The position numbers and the translations under genes are program-made. This document shows positions 36,491-48,490 of a stretch of 64,000 nucleotides of DNA, one piece after another. The stretch is from NCBI RefSeq assembly GCF_036785885.1, contig NC_092310.1, positions 744,001 through 808,000 on the forward strand, given 5' to 3'. The notes beneath the pieces were generated by a model that saw only the letters and a program-made list of their open reading frames with translations, was not told the origin of the DNA and did no database searches. This DNA comes from Coffea arabica (taxonomy: Eukaryota > Streptophyta > Magnoliopsida > Gentianales > Rubiaceae). Each line of letters begins with the position of its first letter. Position 1 is the stretch's first letter.

Positions 36491-36570
36491 CGAGTGGCAG
36501 TTGGAGAGGACAAAACAGAGGAAAATGGGAAAAAACAAGTGGCAGAATCGAGTAGATGGTATCCACCCCC

Positions 36571-37291
36571 ACAGGGGGTTATCAAGTTAAACTCTGATGC
36601 AGCTTTGGAGCAAAAGGAAAGAAGAATAGGCTTGGGGGGGGGGGGGGGGGTAGTGGCCAGAAGGGAGGATGGAAAGATAGTTGGAGCTTGGGCAGGAGGT
36701 GAAAGGAGGGACGGAAACCCAACAGTGGAGGAAGCCTTAGCAATCAAAAAAGCTGTATCAAGGCAAAGCAGAGGCGCTGGAACAAAGTGGTGATCCAATC
36801 TGATTGTAAACAGATGGTTGATAAGCTCAAGGATAGGAATGCTGATATACTGATGCTAAGTCAAGGGTTTGATGAATGTTATTTTTTTTTTTTTTTTGTC
36901 AACATAATGGGTATCTGGGCCCGTGGACTGATTATCGTACAGTCCAACTAATTCCACTGCGTGATTGGGAGAGGTTCACCCAAACATGACCAACCATGAT
37001 AGTACCGGGAGTCGAAACCTTGACGATGGTACTCATCCAACTGGACTACTACTACCAGTTCCAACCCCGGAGGGCTTTGATGAATGTTACTTCTCATTTG
37101 TTAAAAAGAGATGGTAATTGTGTGTCTCACAAGCTGGCAAAATTTGCCATAAGCCTGTATGATGAAATTAGTTGGAAGGAATCTTTTCCATTATGGCTTA
37201 CTAGTTTAGCAAAAAAGATATAAGAGCAGTTGCTCCAACCGTGTAATTAGTTTTCTGGAAATGGAATATGTTATCGTTTTTGAAAAAAAAA
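36571..37291 (+). pseudogene. LINE 3' remnant (RNase H-like domain) split by a SINE
   Basis: Reads PPPQGVIKLNSDAA, then GKIVGAWAGG, PTVEEALAIKKAV, and in another frame VVIQSDCKQMVDKLKDRN. After the SINE come LLKRDGNCVSHKLAKFAISL and a stop at about 37221. This is the order of an RNase H-like (RVT_3-type) domain: strand with the first Asp, the EEALAIKKA helix, the QSD aspartate, and the KRxxNxxxHxLA end. A 17-base G run (36634-36650) and at least one further shift break the frame. An A tract at 37281-37291 looks like the LINE tail. It is a dead 5'-truncated copy. Confidence 0.75.
36882..37075 (-). mobile_element. tRNA-derived SINE inserted in the LINE remnant
   Basis: The 14-bp target duplication TTTGATGAATGTTA lies at 36868-36881 and 37076-37089. 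On the minus strand there is an A-box TAGTCCAGTTGG and a B-box GTTTCGACTCC, and a poly(A) tail (T run 36882-36897). Same family as 4795-4964. The host duplicate lies within the LINE RNase H remnant, so this insertion is younger than the LINE. Confidence 0.9.
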
Positions 37292-39393
37292 AATCAGAAT
37301 TCTAGTGTGTTGTGTGTGTATACGTATAGATTATGCTTTACGTATCATGAAGGCTTGCTTAATTATGCATGCAACTTGGGAAAGCAATAGTTATATGGTT
37401 ACAAAAAAATTGCAAATATATATCCTTACACTATATAAGAACGAGTTTAGGTTTTTAGATTTCAACCGCAAGAGTGGGGCTATTTTGGGAATGTGAGAGT
37501 GTTTAAAGTGTAATTGGAACATTGAGTACAAGTCAATATAGCTTTAATTTCACTATAATTACTTATATAACCTTTCAGACATTTAAGGTTAGGGGCAGGT
37601 TTGGTATGTTATAATGTTTGGTGCCAAGTTGAGTATCAAGTACAACTGAATTAAGCTTGTGTTTTGATAGAATTACATAAAAGCCCTTTTAATCATTTAT
37701 TATACTAACATCTAAGCCTTCTAATTTCCTGAAACCTTTCTCATCCGTTAAGGAATTAATTGGATGTTTACATAATTGGATTTTAATTACAATTAATTAA
37801 CTTAATTATTATATGAACAATCATTATCATATATTATGCCCCCATGTTTAGATGATACCCTCTCTTCTTTTTCGGTTTCACCCCTTTGGTTTTATTATGG
37901 CTATTAAATATTTGGTGGAATGCGTAGCTTTTTCTTTAAATTGAGGTGAGTTGTGTTGGTTTGTATTCTTCGATTGTAGTTTTTTTTTTTTTCTGATCAT
38001 TGGTTTATTCAAGAACTCCATATAGTTTGCTTTTTGATACTTCTAATTCCAAAAACTGACTAATTGTATTGTTTTCCTTAGTAGATCCCAGAGATTCTGT
38101 CTCTGGTCAAAGTATAATTTGAAATAATGTTGTCACTTTCTAAAATAATCAGAAAAGCAATTTGATCATCTTCTCCTCCTCGGCCAAGGTATTATCTCTT
38201 TATTTAAGCCAAATAACCTTATTTCTCATGAATTTTCTCCTATTGTTCTTGACTCCAGGGATATGTTGACTACATTCCAGCAATTATGGTTCAAGTAGTT
38301 TTTTTTTTTCATGTAATATGATTTGGAATTCAGCTTGCGTTTATTTTAATCGTGAATTTTATGATTGTAAAATTTATTAACTTAGAATTTTGTACTTCAT
38401 TGAAACTAAAAAAGAAAATTAATCATGCTACATAGTACTAAGATGTCATTTGCACTCTATTTGCTTTCCATGTTATGATCTCGTTCTTGTATTCTACTGT
38501 TTATATAGTTTCAAATACAAAAAATTTACTTTTTATGCTATCTAAAAGAATTTGTAGTGGAGCTTGATGAGTTTAAATGCTTTAGCTACAACACCATTTG
38601 ATTGCATTGTATTAATTCATTTACTCATAATTGTATGTTGTACAATGATAAATAATGTTTCTTGATTTGATTGAAGCAACTATTATCCATAGTTCAAACG
38701 AGTCAATTAAGTAGAGATGCTATATTGGATACTTATACAAGTAAACATTGGCAAATATTATTAAGCAGTTTCTACCTATAGTTTGCAATTCGAATTCATA
38801 TGAAGAATTTTTTCTGATTTTAGTTACCATTTTCTACAATTTCAAATTTAGAAAATATTATTTGCACCAATTTTTTATAATCAAGATAGTTCCAATTCAG
38901 ATCTTTAACAATTATGCAGATTTAAACTTATTTATGAGATTATAAAGAAATGCCCCTAGCAAAAAATACCAAAAAGACCACTTAAGTTTCTTATCTATCT
39001 ATCATTTTTGGGCATTATTATCTCTGTAAGAAACATGTGATTAAGTCGTATTATGCCCACCAAATTATATAAATAGTTAGTCAAAAATAAAATTATTTTA
39101 GATTAGATTGGACGCAAAGTGATTGATGGATAAACTTGACTTGATAATTCAGGTTGAGCTTAAGTCGAGGGAGAAATCAAAAGCATTGCTTGAGGGATCT
39201 TTCACGAACATATATAGATTCGAGAGATGAAGGATCCAATTGATACTTTAAAATATTTTATTATCTTGGATAAGTTTTAGAAGAGACCTTTGGATACTTT
39301 TCAATTGTACTTCAAATATTCTTATATTTTCAAACTACCCTTATCTTTGCAGTTGAAATTCAAACATAACCTTTGATCATAACGGATTCTTAT
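37292..39393. other. Spacer
   Basis: AT-rich without long frames. A TIR-like word GGGGCAGGTTTGGTATGTT at about 37592 may be the end of another MITE, but I found no partner end. No gene. Confidence 0.45.
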
Positions 39394-39402
39394 ATATTAT
39401 AA

Positions 39403-39839
39403 GGGTAAAAAACAAAAAAACCCCCTGTGGTAAGTCTAATACACAGAAAAAACTCCATATGGTTTCAAAATATACAATACGACACCTTATGCTTTAAACT
39501 AAATTATAAAGGTGACAGAATCCGTTAAACTTAACGGAAATGACTTATTGGAACCTAAAAAAAAATTTTTATGCCTAATTTTTATCAAATATATCTATTC
39601 TACCCCTTAACTCTCAATTATCTCTACTTAGAGAATAAAACAAATGATTTTTTTGAACTGTTTTTTGCTTAATTATATCAGTACATTTTGGTCATTTCGT
39701 CCATTTCCGTTAAGTTTAACGGATTCCGTCACCTTACAATTTAGTTCAAAGCATGAGAGGTCGTGTTGTATATTTTGAAACCATGGAGGGCTTTTCTATG
39801 TATTAGGTTAACCACAGGGGTTTTTTTTATTTTTTACCC
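39403..39839. mobile_element. Mutator-type MITE (GGGTAAAAAAC family)
   Basis: The 9-bp duplication ATATTATAA at 39394-39402 and 39840-39848 flanks 437 bp. The ends GGGTAAAAAACAAAAAAAC and, reversed, GGGTAAAAAATAAAAAAAA start long inverted repeats (CCCCTGTGGT, TTTCAAAATATACAA, ACGGATTCCGTCACC). Second copy of the family at 27167-27586. Confidence 0.9.
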
Positions 39840-39848
39840 ATATTATAA

Positions 39849-41172
39849 CGATAAGGATGTCTCATTGCACATTATTTTTATTGACTCACTATGTAACTTA
39901 TGATTTTTCTATTAAAATCACATGATAAAATCATCATACTTTAGTTCCTATACTACAAAATATTAAACAATAATTATTAATTATTTGAAATCACAAGCAC
40001 CAAATTCCCGCGCGGTGTTCCTCCCTAGTTGTGAGATAAGAATTAGAAATCTACTGGTGAAGCAAATGAAGGTTTGAATTCAGAATTTCAAGTTGCATAC
40101 CCCTGAGAGTGCTACCGTAGCATCTTAAGTTATTAATTTTAGCTCCACCTGAGTTTTTCTATGCAAATATATGAATTTGGAGCTTCCTAACTAAACCCAA
40201 TTAAACCAAAAAATATTCAACAAACAATATCCTCAAAAGGGTAGTCCTCTGAAGCCCTCACCAGAAATGACCCAAAAAAAATGTAAATCTTAGTTTCCAT
40301 AAGAAGATTATACATATCCCGATCACTTAAACATGAATACATTTGCACCATTATTGAAGTGTAAAGTGCACAACCCTTACTGTTTTTTACCAACGTCAGA
40401 ACAAAAAGAAAATATCGAGTGAGATACAAATGGAGTTACCAATCACAATAATAACAACACTTTTCTTTCTTGAGTCCAACTTAGTTAGACTATATAACTA
40501 ATATTATCCTCAAAACTCCCTCCTATTCCTGTATAAACCCATTCAAGAAATTTTTCTTCAATTTTGCTTTAGAAGTCTTCCCATAACGCTATCATACGAA
40601 AAGGATATAAATGAATTCAAATTATTCATCTTTAAGAATTTCTTCCCGTAACATACAATGTGTTAATTCTATTTGTTGGGTTCCACCTTCCATCCCCTCC
40701 ACTTTGAGAGATATTAGTTGCTCATGCCCATTCCTCTTAATTATAGAGTAAGAAAACCAATAAAATCCGGTGTCTCTTGCACTCCCCACTGCCCCGTCCC
40801 CAACAAGCAGAAAAAAAAAGGGTTTTTTTTGGGGGAGGGGACATAAATTGCCTTGAAATGAGTTGTTATAACATAAGGAATGAGGTCTTTTTAAAAGTTT
40901 AGCTGGAAGATAAGTGTACTTAAACGTGAATAATAAGGAAAAAAAATAGTGTACTTAAACATACAATTCATTGCTCTAATTGAGTATCCTATCTCACAGG
41001 TGGCTCTAAGATCAGGAATTGCATGATACGAAATAAAAATTTGGAAAGAGGCTGTTTTGAGTGAATTAACATGGAATAGTGGGGTTGTGATATTGTAGTG
41101 CTTTAATTATACAAAAGATCATACTTATTTAACATCCGATGTTTATACATAATTGCATGATGATCATTATGA
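39849..41172. other. Spacer
   Basis: AT-rich, no supported gene or element. The minus-strand 70-codon frame at 40217-40429 has no recognisable features. Confidence 0.45.
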
Positions 41173-41186
41173 TGATAAACAAAGAG

Positions 41187-41313
41187 ATAATCACTCGAAC
41201 TAGTTCAATGGTTAAGAGAGGATTTTTAGAGTCTTTCCTACTATCAGGTTCATGACTCTTAGAGGTGATTCTTAGAGGAGGGAAGAGTCAAAAAAAAAAA
41301 AAAAAAAAAAGGT
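41187..41313 (+). mobile_element. Short tRNA-derived SINE, plus strand
   Basis: A-box TAGTTCAATGG at 41201-41211, a B-box-like GGTTCATGACTC at 41248-41259, and an A tract at 41290-41310. Flanking duplications TGATAAACAAAGAG (41173-41186) and TGATAAACAAGAG (41314-41326) differ by one base. A different, shorter family than the two minus-strand SINEs. Confidence 0.82.
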
Positions 41314-41326
41314 TGATAAACAAGAG

Positions 41327-41983
41327 AGGGCCAATGCGGTGCAGTGGACCAAATGTCTAAATTCACAAGAAAGGCCCCAAGTAGATGATTGATGACTTGA
41401 TCCGTTCTTGCATCGTTATGGTTAGATTCATAGAAGTTTAGAATCATGAATGTTTTCTAACACAAATTTGTTTTGCTTTTTTTTTTTTTTTGAGATAAAA
41501 CCAACTTTCTTGTTTTTGAGATTTCCTGTTTAGTTTACTTTTCTTTTTTTACAAATGAACATTTATGTAGTATCTTCCTAATCCAATTGATTCTCTATTT
41601 AATATCAAACCGCAACATTGTTGTTACACAAATACCCTCAATGACATTAGAAAAGGCATTCAAATTTGGAGTAGTAGTATAGTCTTGATATGAGTTGTTA
41701 AAATTCCTTTAAGTTTGATGTACTTGAAAACTTCCAAATATATATGAATCAATCTTATATATACTGACAGTGTATACATTATCACCATTGAATTCATGAC
41801 ACATGTGCAGAAGTTGAATTTCAAATTCAAATTTTGCATAATTATCATTTATTCAACACCGACAGTATAGGAAATATTAATCCATATAATCTATGTTCTC
41901 ATTTTATTTCTCAAGAACTAGAAAATGGGCTGAACAATGTAGCCAAATAGATTGTCATTTTCCTTTTATTTATTATTGTTATT
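41327..41983. other. Spacer
   Basis: Poly(T) at 41479-41492. No gene is seen. Confidence 0.5.
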
Positions 41984-42312
41984 ATTTTTTGGGAACATTT
42001 TTATCTTTAAGAACAACAGTTTCTTGTGGCTCTTGGGTCAGATCACTATTCCAATTTCCAGCAACCCTCTGAGAGTTTTTCCACAACTGAAGGCCCCAAC
42101 AATCAGCAAAACATTGAAGCAACTTCCATGGCAATTAATAGAATAGCATCCAAGGTTCATGGCAACTTTCATGCCCACCGGCGGGTCCATGAAAATAAAT
42201 GAAATGTACATTTTCAAATCTCTGCACCTGAACAAGACTCAAGGCGCCCTGTCATTTCTCTCCCTTCTTCCAACACCGCTAAAAGCGTTCTGCTAATACT
42301 AGCAAAATATGA
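41984..42312. repeat. Direct repeat copy B (about 329 bp)
   Basis: Nearly identical to 43571-43902, from TTTTTTGGGAACATTTTTA to GCTAATACTAGC...AAAATATGA. Copy C has an extra AGC. On the minus strand a 65-codon frame (42038-42235) is preserved in both copies. The 3' edge carries CGCTAAAAGCGTTCTGC, a relative of the GCTAAAAGCGTACTGC word in the 44-50 kb array. Confidence 0.92.
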
Positions 42313-42779
42313 CCGTGATAAGAAAAGCATCATTTATCCTTAACCTAAATAGTAGCTAACATGACAACTAATTTAACAAACTCAAAAAAATAAAATAAAT
42401 AAAAAGTGAGTTTTTTTAATGAATTTTCTGCTGTATATTTTGATTTTCTATTACACATTATTTTTTTGAAACTGTTGTATTTATTTTTTTACTGTGTTAG
42501 TAGTTATTAGAAAAAGAATTAATATATAATATTTATAAAAAAAAATAGCAATATAATAAAAAATAAAATATAAAGTTACACGGAAAATGAAATAGAAGAT
42601 TTGTTACGTAATAGTTGCCTCGACTGCCTTCTTGGATTTGTATATCTGCAATTGCTCCAAAATGCAAGGATTCAGTGCAATGCAGATTTTTTACATTTAG
42701 AATCTATTATGGATAATGAAACCTTCAATGAGTACCGGAAAATATTCCAAAATAGATTTTAGAAATAACGAGTGGAATT

Positions 42780-42918
42780 GTGTTTGAATTGCATTTTCTA
42801 TGATTTTTCATGGAAAAATTACTGTATCAATTTGATGTATATGAGGGAAAAAGATAATAAGGAAATGTGATCACGAAAAACAACGTAATTTTCTGACGGA
42901 AAACTGCAATCCAAACAA
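42780..42918 (-). mobile_element. MITE, GTTTGGATTG family
   Basis: Reverse-oriented relative of the elements at 45674-45819 and 61821-61966: GTGTTTGAATTGCATTTTC on the left, ACTGCAATCCAAACA on the right, and GATTTTTCATGGAAAAATTA and GAAATGTGATCACG inside. About 140 bp, non-coding. Confidence 0.7.
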
Positions 42919-43199
42919 TACGTACTATCGAGAGAGAAAGAATCATCAAACTTATTTTCTTCTGCCATGTGCCAGCATGTGACATTTCACTTGAATTATT
43001 GAGATAAATTTGAGTTAATCATTACTAGTTGAATCTTCTGAAAAAAAAAAGATACAAAACCATCGTACATTGAAATTTCTACCCTTCTAGAAACAAAATG
43101 TGACCCCCTCATCAATGAATTTGTCGAAGGAAAAAACTGTGAGTGGACCAAATAGTCATATCATGATGAACGTGATGTGATGGTCGTCTATCCGGGAGT

Positions 43200-43440
43200 C
43201 CGACGACGTTAGGGATGTTGTCTAAAATATCAGAAGTTGGGTTGAGAACGAGACTGGTGGTGCTGACGGCTCTAATGATGACAAACTAGGAAATACCAAT
43301 GGGGATACTCAATTGTATGGCTCTGGCTTCCGTTTTGGATCTTGGAACAATTCACCAAAATTCGCTGAGAACTTAACCGGCCTTAAGAGAGAAATTGACT
43401 ATGATCAGAACTTATTTTCTGATAGTCAGGTAACAATTTC
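43200..43440 (+). other. Possible captured exon fragment
   Basis: An open stretch reading LYGSGFRFGSWNNSPKFAEN and LTGLKREIDYDQNLFSDSQ ends at a CAG followed by GTAACA, which looks like an exon end. I do not recognise the source protein. It lies just left of repeat copy C, so it may have been carried in by a transposon. Confidence 0.3.
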
Positions 43441-43570
43441 TGTTGTGTTGTGCATTGATTGTGATATTTCATCGATAGTTTTGATTTGTATTAGAACTTT
43501 TGCCTGCAACCAGGGTGGAGAGCCTAGAAATCGGCCTAATATTTTGTCCCACCACTTAAGTTTACCAAAT

Positions 43571-43902
43571 ATTTTTTGGGAACATTTTTATCTTTAAGAA
43601 CAACAGTTTCTTGTGGCTCTTGGGTCAGATCACTATTCCAATTTCCAGCAACCCTCTGAGAGTTTTTCCACAACTGAAGGCCCCAACAATCAGCAAAACA
43701 TTGAAGCAACTTCCATGGCAATTAATAGAATAGCATCCAAGTTTCATGGCAACTTTCATGCCCACCGGCGGGTCCATGAAAATAAATGAAATGTACATTT
43801 TCAAATCTCTGCACCTGAACAAGACTCAAGGCGCCCTGTCATTTCTCTCCCTTCTTCCAACACCGCTAAAAGCGTTCTGCTAATACTAGCAGCAAAATAT
43901 GA
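43571..43902. repeat. Direct repeat copy C (about 332 bp)
   Basis: See copy B at 41984-42312. The minus-strand frame 43625-43822 reads the same as copy B except for Asn to Lys at one site. Confidence 0.92.
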
Positions 43903-44081
43903 TAAAAAATTGTGCTTAATTAGTTGTTAATTTCTTAAGGAGAATACTTTTTAATAGTATAATTCAGTGGTTGAAAATAAATTGCATACATGTTCTAGGC
44001 GTTAGGAAAGAATGAAGCGGTAACTTGCCCTGTAACGTTCAATGGATCATTCTACATAACACAATTGAGCCATTGGTACTG

Positions 44082-45330
44082 CACACAGCTCCACTGTTGC
44101 CGTAGTTGCCTCCATTTTCACCGGCTCTAGGCAGGATTTACCTTCAAACCTTTTCACCATAACCACTATAAGCTTGCCTTAACAATCACATCAATCCCAC
44201 GTGCCACCAAGTTAATAAGTACCGGACTGTATTAATTTGCTGAGACCACTGCTGACACATTCCACCAGTTCCAAAAGGAAACCGTTGCAAAGGATCCTTA
44301 GAGATGATGATCATGGCAGTGGGTCATAACAATTGTCTGGGGTTTTTAGAGAGGGAAAAATGGAGAGGCGTGAAGGAGGTTGAGTTGCAACTGGTGACTT
44401 TTGAATTTTGAGAAGTGAGAAAAGAAAGAGAAGATGCAAATGATAAGAGAGGATGGAGGTGAATAAAACGAGGCTTTTGTCTCGGGCCCCTTAAAGCTAA
44501 AGCATCGTTCCTTTTTTATGCTTTTCATATCGACATACTTGATTTCTTTTGGGTTCCAAGACACAAAAAAGAGCTTTTTTATATATTTTTTTCCCTTTGA
44601 GTTCCAAGACACAAAAGAATTTTACCTAAAAAAACCAAATTCTTACAAAATATGCATGTGCACTGCACATGGTAGGACGACCATGTTTTGGCAATCTCCA
44701 TTCCCACTTTATATACATTCTTTAAGCAAACAAACAATGTGCTAAAAGCGTACTGCACGACCCTATCGCTAATACAAACAAGTGCATGGACCAGCCAATC
44801 ACTGTCCCATTATTTCTTGGCTTCACCAAACCCAGGTACTCAGGTACTTTTTTTTCCCTTGGTTTGCTATTAGACTGCACCAAATTACGATATTAGTCTA
44901 ATTTTTTTGTTCAACTAAACCCCTATCCAATCATACTTTTATTTAAAGTAAAATGACATTTTTCCTCCTTACGGATCATTCATGTTTTTTTTCCCTTGGT
45001 TTGCTATTAGACTGCCCCAAATTAATAAATATTTCTCATTTTAACGTATGTGTCACAGGCTTTATGATTGTATTGCAATTGATATAAATTTTTCCTCAAC
45101 CTCAATTGCTCTACAAATCTCCCACTTTAATGTATAACTTGTCCTAATACTTTAAACTAGGGGGAGTGCCCGCGCATCGCGCAGGTGTTTGGTGTCTGTA
45201 GGGAAGGGGATTTTTTTTGTTGAACAAACAATAGTACATTGTGAGAAGAAATAAAACTTAGTATGAAAAAATAAACGATATAATCAATCAATTCACACAG
45301 CGTTACAATAAAACTATGTCAAATTGAAAG
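44082..45330. repeat. Segmental array, unit 1 (blocks P-Q-R-S)
   Basis: Four consecutive blocks recur later in the same order. P starts GCACACAGCTCCACTGTTGCC. Q starts TTTTTAGAGAGGGAAAAATGG. R is GCTAAAAGCGTACTGCACGA. S starts CCCTTGGTTTGCTATTAGAC and runs into the Helitron end at 45157. There is no coding frame of note. The unit breaks off near GATAATGCA at about 45345. Confidence 0.85.
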
Positions 45331-45345
45331 TCGTTGATAATGCAG
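45157..45345 (-). mobile_element. Helitron 3' fragment, copy 1
   Basis: On the minus strand the sequence ends with a hairpin (imperfect CCTGCGCGATGCGCGGG), then CACTCCCC, CTAG and a T. This is the 3' end of the same Helitron family as 50305-51487, here truncated after about 190 bp. Confidence 0.75.
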
Positions 45346-45576
45346 ATTACATCAAATCCTTAAAGAGCAATCCTCCGACATCATAAGCCAGTCTAACCAG
45401 GTGCAGAGTGTGCAGATGATAAGTTCTTGTGTGTGTGTATATATATATAGTGCTAATAGAGAGTGAACGTTAGAAGTTTTTTCCATAGTGCTAATATTAT
45501 GTGGCTATATGTATATATATACATGTATGTAGATGTGAATTACTCCACAGTAAGTAAGTAAGTACGGATGGTGAGA

Positions 45577-46620
45577 GTAGGGGAAAATATCAATAAATAA
45601 GTCAAAACCAATTTTTCATCCGATTACACAATTTCCAAAACTCAAAACCACTAGTTATATCATCAAAAATTAACCTTGTTTGGATTGTTATTTTTTGTCA
45701 AAAAATTATATCATTTTCCGTGATCACATTTCCGTATTACCTTTTTTCCTCACATATATCAAATCGCTACAATAATTTTTCCATGAAAAATCATGAAAAA
45801 TGCAATCCAAACACAAGTTTTCTGAGATCAGAGGAAGGGAGGGAGGTTTTAGCAGCAAATAATGGAAGGCAGCTGAGAAGAAAGAATACAAAATTGGATC
45901 ATGAAACGAGTTTGGTCAATTGTGGCGGCCTTTAGTTTTTTAAAAATTCCATTATTTTCGTTGTAGGAATTAAAAAAACAAACGAAAGTGACTTCAAATT
46001 ATTTGGGGTATTCGGCATGTGACTATTTGTTTAATTGTTTGTCACTTTCATGGTCCTCCATTTTAACTTTTAAGGCAAAGTGGTCCTACATTCTATATCT
46101 CACGTGTTTGCATGTAAAGGTAGAATTAGCTTAAAAAAAAACCCATCATGGTGGGGTGGTTGTAGGGGAAAATATCAATAAATAAGTCAAAACCAATTTT
46201 TCATCCGATTACACAATTTCCAAAACTCAAAACCACTAGTTATATCATCAATAATTAACCTTGTTTGGATTGCTGTTTTTTGTATTGGAAATTATTTGAG
46301 ATATTTTTACTGTAGCACTTTTTATGATGTGATGTATGTGAGATAAAAAGGTAATTGGGAAGATAAAAAGTTGTATTGGAAATTGTAATGGTGATGCAAG
46401 CAAATATATTTGAACAAATAACTTACAATCCAAACACACTCGTATCGTTTTCCATTATCACATTTCCATATTACCTTTTTTCCTCACATATATCAAATCG
46501 CTACAATAATTTTTCCATGAAAAATCATGAAACGAGTTTGGTCAATTGTGGCGGCATTTAGTTTTTTAAAAATTCCATTATTTTCGTTGTAGGAATTAAA
46601 AAAACAAACAAAAGTGACTT
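45577..46620. repeat. Tandem repeat block U, two copies
   Basis: The unit starts TAGGGGAAAATATCAATAAA and runs through GACTTCAAATT. Copy 1 begins at about 45577, copy 2 at about 46165 and ends where block S starts (46627). A third copy lies at 61577-62155, next to DXMT. Both copies contain MITE sequence starting CTTGTTTGGATTG. Confidence 0.85.
45674..45819 (+). mobile_element. MITE, GTTTGGATTG family
   Basis: CTTGTTTGGATTGTTATTTT on the left and the inverted TGCAATCCAAACACAAG on the right. About 145 bp, AT-rich, non-coding. Related copies at 42780-42918 and 61821-61966; a different MITE with similar ends occupies 46256-46440. Confidence 0.75.
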
Positions 46621-46626
46621 CAAATT

Positions 46627-48015
46627 TTTCCCTTGGTTTGCTATGAGACTGCACCAAATTACGATATTAGTCTAATTTTTTTGTTCAACTAAACCCCTAT
46701 CCAATCATACTTTTATTTAAAGTAAAATGACATTTTTCCTCCTTACGGATCGGATCATTCATGTTTTTTTCCCTTGGTTTGCTATTAGACTGCCCCAAAT
46801 TAATAAATATTTCTCATTTTAACGAATGTGTCACAGGCTTTATGATTGTATTGCAATTGATATAAATTTTTTCTCAACCTCAATTGCTCTACAAATCTCC
46901 CACTTTAATGTATAACTTGTCCTAATACTTTAAACTAGGGGGAGTGCCCGCGTATCGCGCGGGTGTTTGGTGCCTGTGGGAAAGGATATTTTTTTTGTTG
47001 AACAAACAATAGTACACTGTGAGAAGAAATAAAATTTAGTATGAAAAAATAAACGATATAATCAATCAATTCACACAGCGTTACAATAAAACTGTGTCAA
47101 ATTGAAGGTCGTTGATAATGCAAAAAGGCAGAGCAACACAGAAAACTAACCTTATTCCAGAATCCCCACCAAAAGCTCTTTATTGCTGTTGCTCCAAACC
47201 TATAAGATTATAATCAACCCAGACCAATTGGGGTTAGGCAACATGAAAAATACTATTTTGCAATTAGGCAATGCTATAAGAGTCGCTAATTATAGGTACT
47301 AAGAACACACCGACAAAATTAATGCACACAACTCCACTGTTGCCGTAGTTGCCCCATTTTCACCGGCTCTAGGCAGGATTTACCTTCAAACCTTTTCGCC
47401 ATAACCACTATAAGCTTGCCTTAACAATCACATCGATCCCACGTGCCACCAAGTTAATAAGTACCGAACTGTATTAATTTGCCGAGACCACTGCTGACAC
47501 ATTCCACCAGTTCCACTCGCTTTCGTTAATTCTCCAAGTAAACTAATTCCAAAAGGAAATCGTTGCAAAGGATCCTTAGAGATGATGATCATGATAGTGG
47601 GTCATAACAATTGTCTGGGGTTTTTAGAGAGGGAAAAATGGAGAGGCGTGAAGGAGGTTGAGTTGCAAATGGTGATTTTTGAATTTTGAGAAGTGAGAAA
47701 AGAAAGAGAAGATGCAAATGGTCAGAGAGGAAGGAGGTGAATAAAACGAGGCTTTTGCCTCGGGCCCCTTAAAGCTAAAGCATCATTCCTTTTTTATGCT
47801 TTTCATATAGACATACCTGATTTCTTTTGGGTTCCAAGACACAAAAAAGAGCTTTTTTATATATATTTTTCCTTTTGAGTTCCAAGACGCAAAAGAATTT
47901 TACCTAAAAATAAACAAATTCTTACAAAATATGCATGTGCACTGCGGGAGGACGACCATGTTTTGGCAATCTCCATTCCCACTTTATATACATTCTTTAA
48001 ACAAACAAACAATGT
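46627..48015. repeat. Segmental array, unit 2 (blocks S-T-P-Q)
   Basis: Block S at 46627-47110, with the Helitron 3' end CTAG at 46935-46938 and hairpin CCCGCGTATCGCGCGGG. Block T at 47120-47325 starts CAAAAAGGCAGAGCAACAC. Blocks P (47327) and Q (47617) follow. The unit is then interrupted by the hAT-type element and continues as R-S after 49897. Confidence 0.85.
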
Positions 48016-48231
48016 GCTAAAAGCAATGTTTTCAGAACCGGACCGGACCGGCTAGTTCAACCGGTTGGACCGCGAACCGGACAGGCCAACGGTCCGGTCT
48101 AGAGCTAAACCCGGAGAGTAATCAAGAACCGCTGGAAACCGGATGACTCGGATGAACCGGAAAAACCCGCTTAGACCGTGAACTGGCAGTTTTTGAAACT
48201 TTTCAAAATGAATTTCCAAATTGCAACCGCC

Positions 48232-48287
48232 AAGAGTCGAACACCAAACCTTGTATTTGTCATAAGAAGCCCTTACCACTAAACCAT
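48232..48287 (-). other. tRNA-like A-box/B-box segment inside the hAT element
   Basis: On the minus strand TGGTTTAGTGGTAAG (A-box type) is followed about 30 bases later by GTGTTCGACTCT (B-box type). The spacing fits an internal RNA polymerase III promoter. It does not fold as an obvious complete tRNA, so it may be a captured tRNA relic or SINE head. Confidence 0.55.
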
Positions 48288-48429
48288 AGGCAACGGACAC
48301 GATCATTTTGTGCAGATATCTACTTAACTTATTAAATGAAAAACTAAAAACACCCTAAACCTAAGATACATCAAACTTATTTCTTTGTATATAAAAATAT
48401 ATAAATGCAAAGATAGTAATAATTGTTAG

Positions 48430-48430
<1 letters not shown>

Positions 48431-48487
<57 letters not shown>
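48431..48487. repeat. (TA)n microsatellite
   Basis: TA dinucleotide run of about 57 bp within the hAT-type element. Confidence 0.95.

Positions 48488-48490
<3 letters not shown>

Noticed and set aside
36145..36798. 217-codon minus-strand frame
   Set aside because: Pro/Ser/Arg-rich reading of a GC-rich patch and the antisense of the LINE RNase H remnant.
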